From positions 1 to 64,000 of the forward strand of contig NZ_VTUC01000038.1 of the NCBI RefSeq assembly GCF_008364555.1: DNA of 64,000 nt, given 5' to 3'. A program made the position numbers and the translations under genes. Of this stretch, positions 63,674 through 64,000 are shown piece after piece. The notes below the pieces were generated by a model. That model saw only the letters and a program-made list of their open reading frames with translations. It did not search any database and was not told the origin of the DNA. Origin of the DNA: Enterobacter vonholyi (lineage in GTDB: Bacteria > Pseudomonadota > Gammaproteobacteria > Enterobacterales > Enterobacteriaceae). The first letter of the stretch is position 1. Every line of letters starts with the position of its first letter.

Positions 63674-64000
63674 CCCTCGCCTGTATCGCCATCGGCAGCA
63701 ATTTAGCCTCTCCGCTGGAGCAGGTGAATGCTGCCGTAAAGGCGCTGGGTGAGATCCCGCAAAGCAAGATTGTGGCTGTCTCCTCGTTCTACCGCACTCC
63801 GCCGCTGGGTCCGCAGGATCAGCCTGATTATCTGAACGCCGCCGTGATCCTTGAGACTGAACTGGGCCCAGAAGAGTTGCTGGACAATACCCAGCGCATC
63901 GAACTGCAGCAGGGCCGCGTTCGCAAAGCCGAGCGCTGGGGACCGCGCACGCTGGACCTCGACATTATGCTGTTTGGTCACGAGACCATTAACACTGAAC
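63670..64000 (+). CDS. folK: 2-amino-4-hydroxy-6-hydroxymethyldihydropteridine pyrophosphokinase (partial)
   Basis: Folate-pathway enzyme HPPK that transfers pyrophosphate from ATP to the pterin. The first 110 codons are present, starting [20 protein letters not shown]. They include [19 protein letters not shown] and the conserved [13 protein letters not shown] near residue 90-102, with the two metal aspartates. The ATG overlaps the pcnB stop (ATGA). The gene continues past the right edge. Confidence 0.97.
   Translation, partial: MTLACIAIGSNLASPLEQVNAAVKALGEIPQSKIVAVSSFYRTPPLGPQDQPDYLNAAVILETELGPEELLDNTQRIELQQGRVRKAERWGPRTLDLDIMLFGHETINTE

Overview
The window is a stretch of conserved chromosome from a member of the Enterobacteriaceae. 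Gene content and protein sequence point to Enterobacter or a close relative. Nearly every gene has the same neighbours as in the Escherichia coli gmhB/rrnH to folK region, but proteins and spacers differ too much for E. coli itself. Genus is an inference from protein resemblance; only 37 bases of 16S rRNA are present. There are about 57 protein genes (one cut by the right edge), the 5' end of one rRNA operon and the rpsB leader RNA (tff). I see no insertion sequence, prophage, integrase, toxin-antitoxin pair, CRISPR array or secretion cluster.

Layout, left to right. 1-406: 5' tip of a 16S gene on the minus strand with its leader, promoters P2 and P1 and boxA, downstream of gmhB (heptose phosphatase for LPS). 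1-6.7 kb: metNIQ methionine transporter under a MetJ operator, then rcsF, trmO and proS. 6.8-9.1 kb: nlpE, arfB, yaeQ against yaeP-rof. 9.2-13.1 kb: tilS, yaeR, ldcC. 13.2-27.9 kb: a long minus-strand envelope/lipid/replication cluster (uppS-cdsA-rseP-bamA-skp-lpxD-fabZ-lpxA-lpxB-rnhB-dnaE-accA) with no strong terminator inside it, only one after accA. 28-32.9 kb: rpsB-tsf-pyrH-frr-dxr, each unit punctuated by hairpins. 33-37.9 kb: map, glnD, dapD, yaeH on the plus strand. 37.9-42.3 kb: cdaR, degP (sigma-E promoter), dgt. 42.4-44.6 kb: mtnN-btuF-yadS. 44.6-48 kb: erpA, clcA, hemL. 48-54 kb: fhuACDB ferric hydroxamate uptake with a Fur-type operator. 54.2-59.3 kb: mrcB and hrpB. 59.4-64 kb: thpR-sfsA, dksA, gluQ, pcnB, folK.

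Themes. The window is rich in outer-membrane biogenesis (lpxDAB, bamA, skp, rseP, degP, rcsF, nlpE, gmhB, mrcB, uppS) and translation (rpsB, tsf, frr, map, proS, tilS, gluQ, arfB). Many genes overlap by 1-11 nt, and many begin with GTG or TTG. pcnB has a predicted AUU start. Where a longer upstream reading frame exists, I chose starts from Shine-Dalgarno spacing and known family N-termini.

No undescribed multi-gene system is visible. The less ordinary items are: a four-copy dispersed palindromic repeat, three copies of which are joined to a near-identical terminator at convergent gene junctions; the AUU start of pcnB; divergence in surface loops of FhuA and BamA; and a perfect 20-bp palindrome in the mrcB leader. 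Comparisons with E. coli are from memory of those proteins and were not computed.
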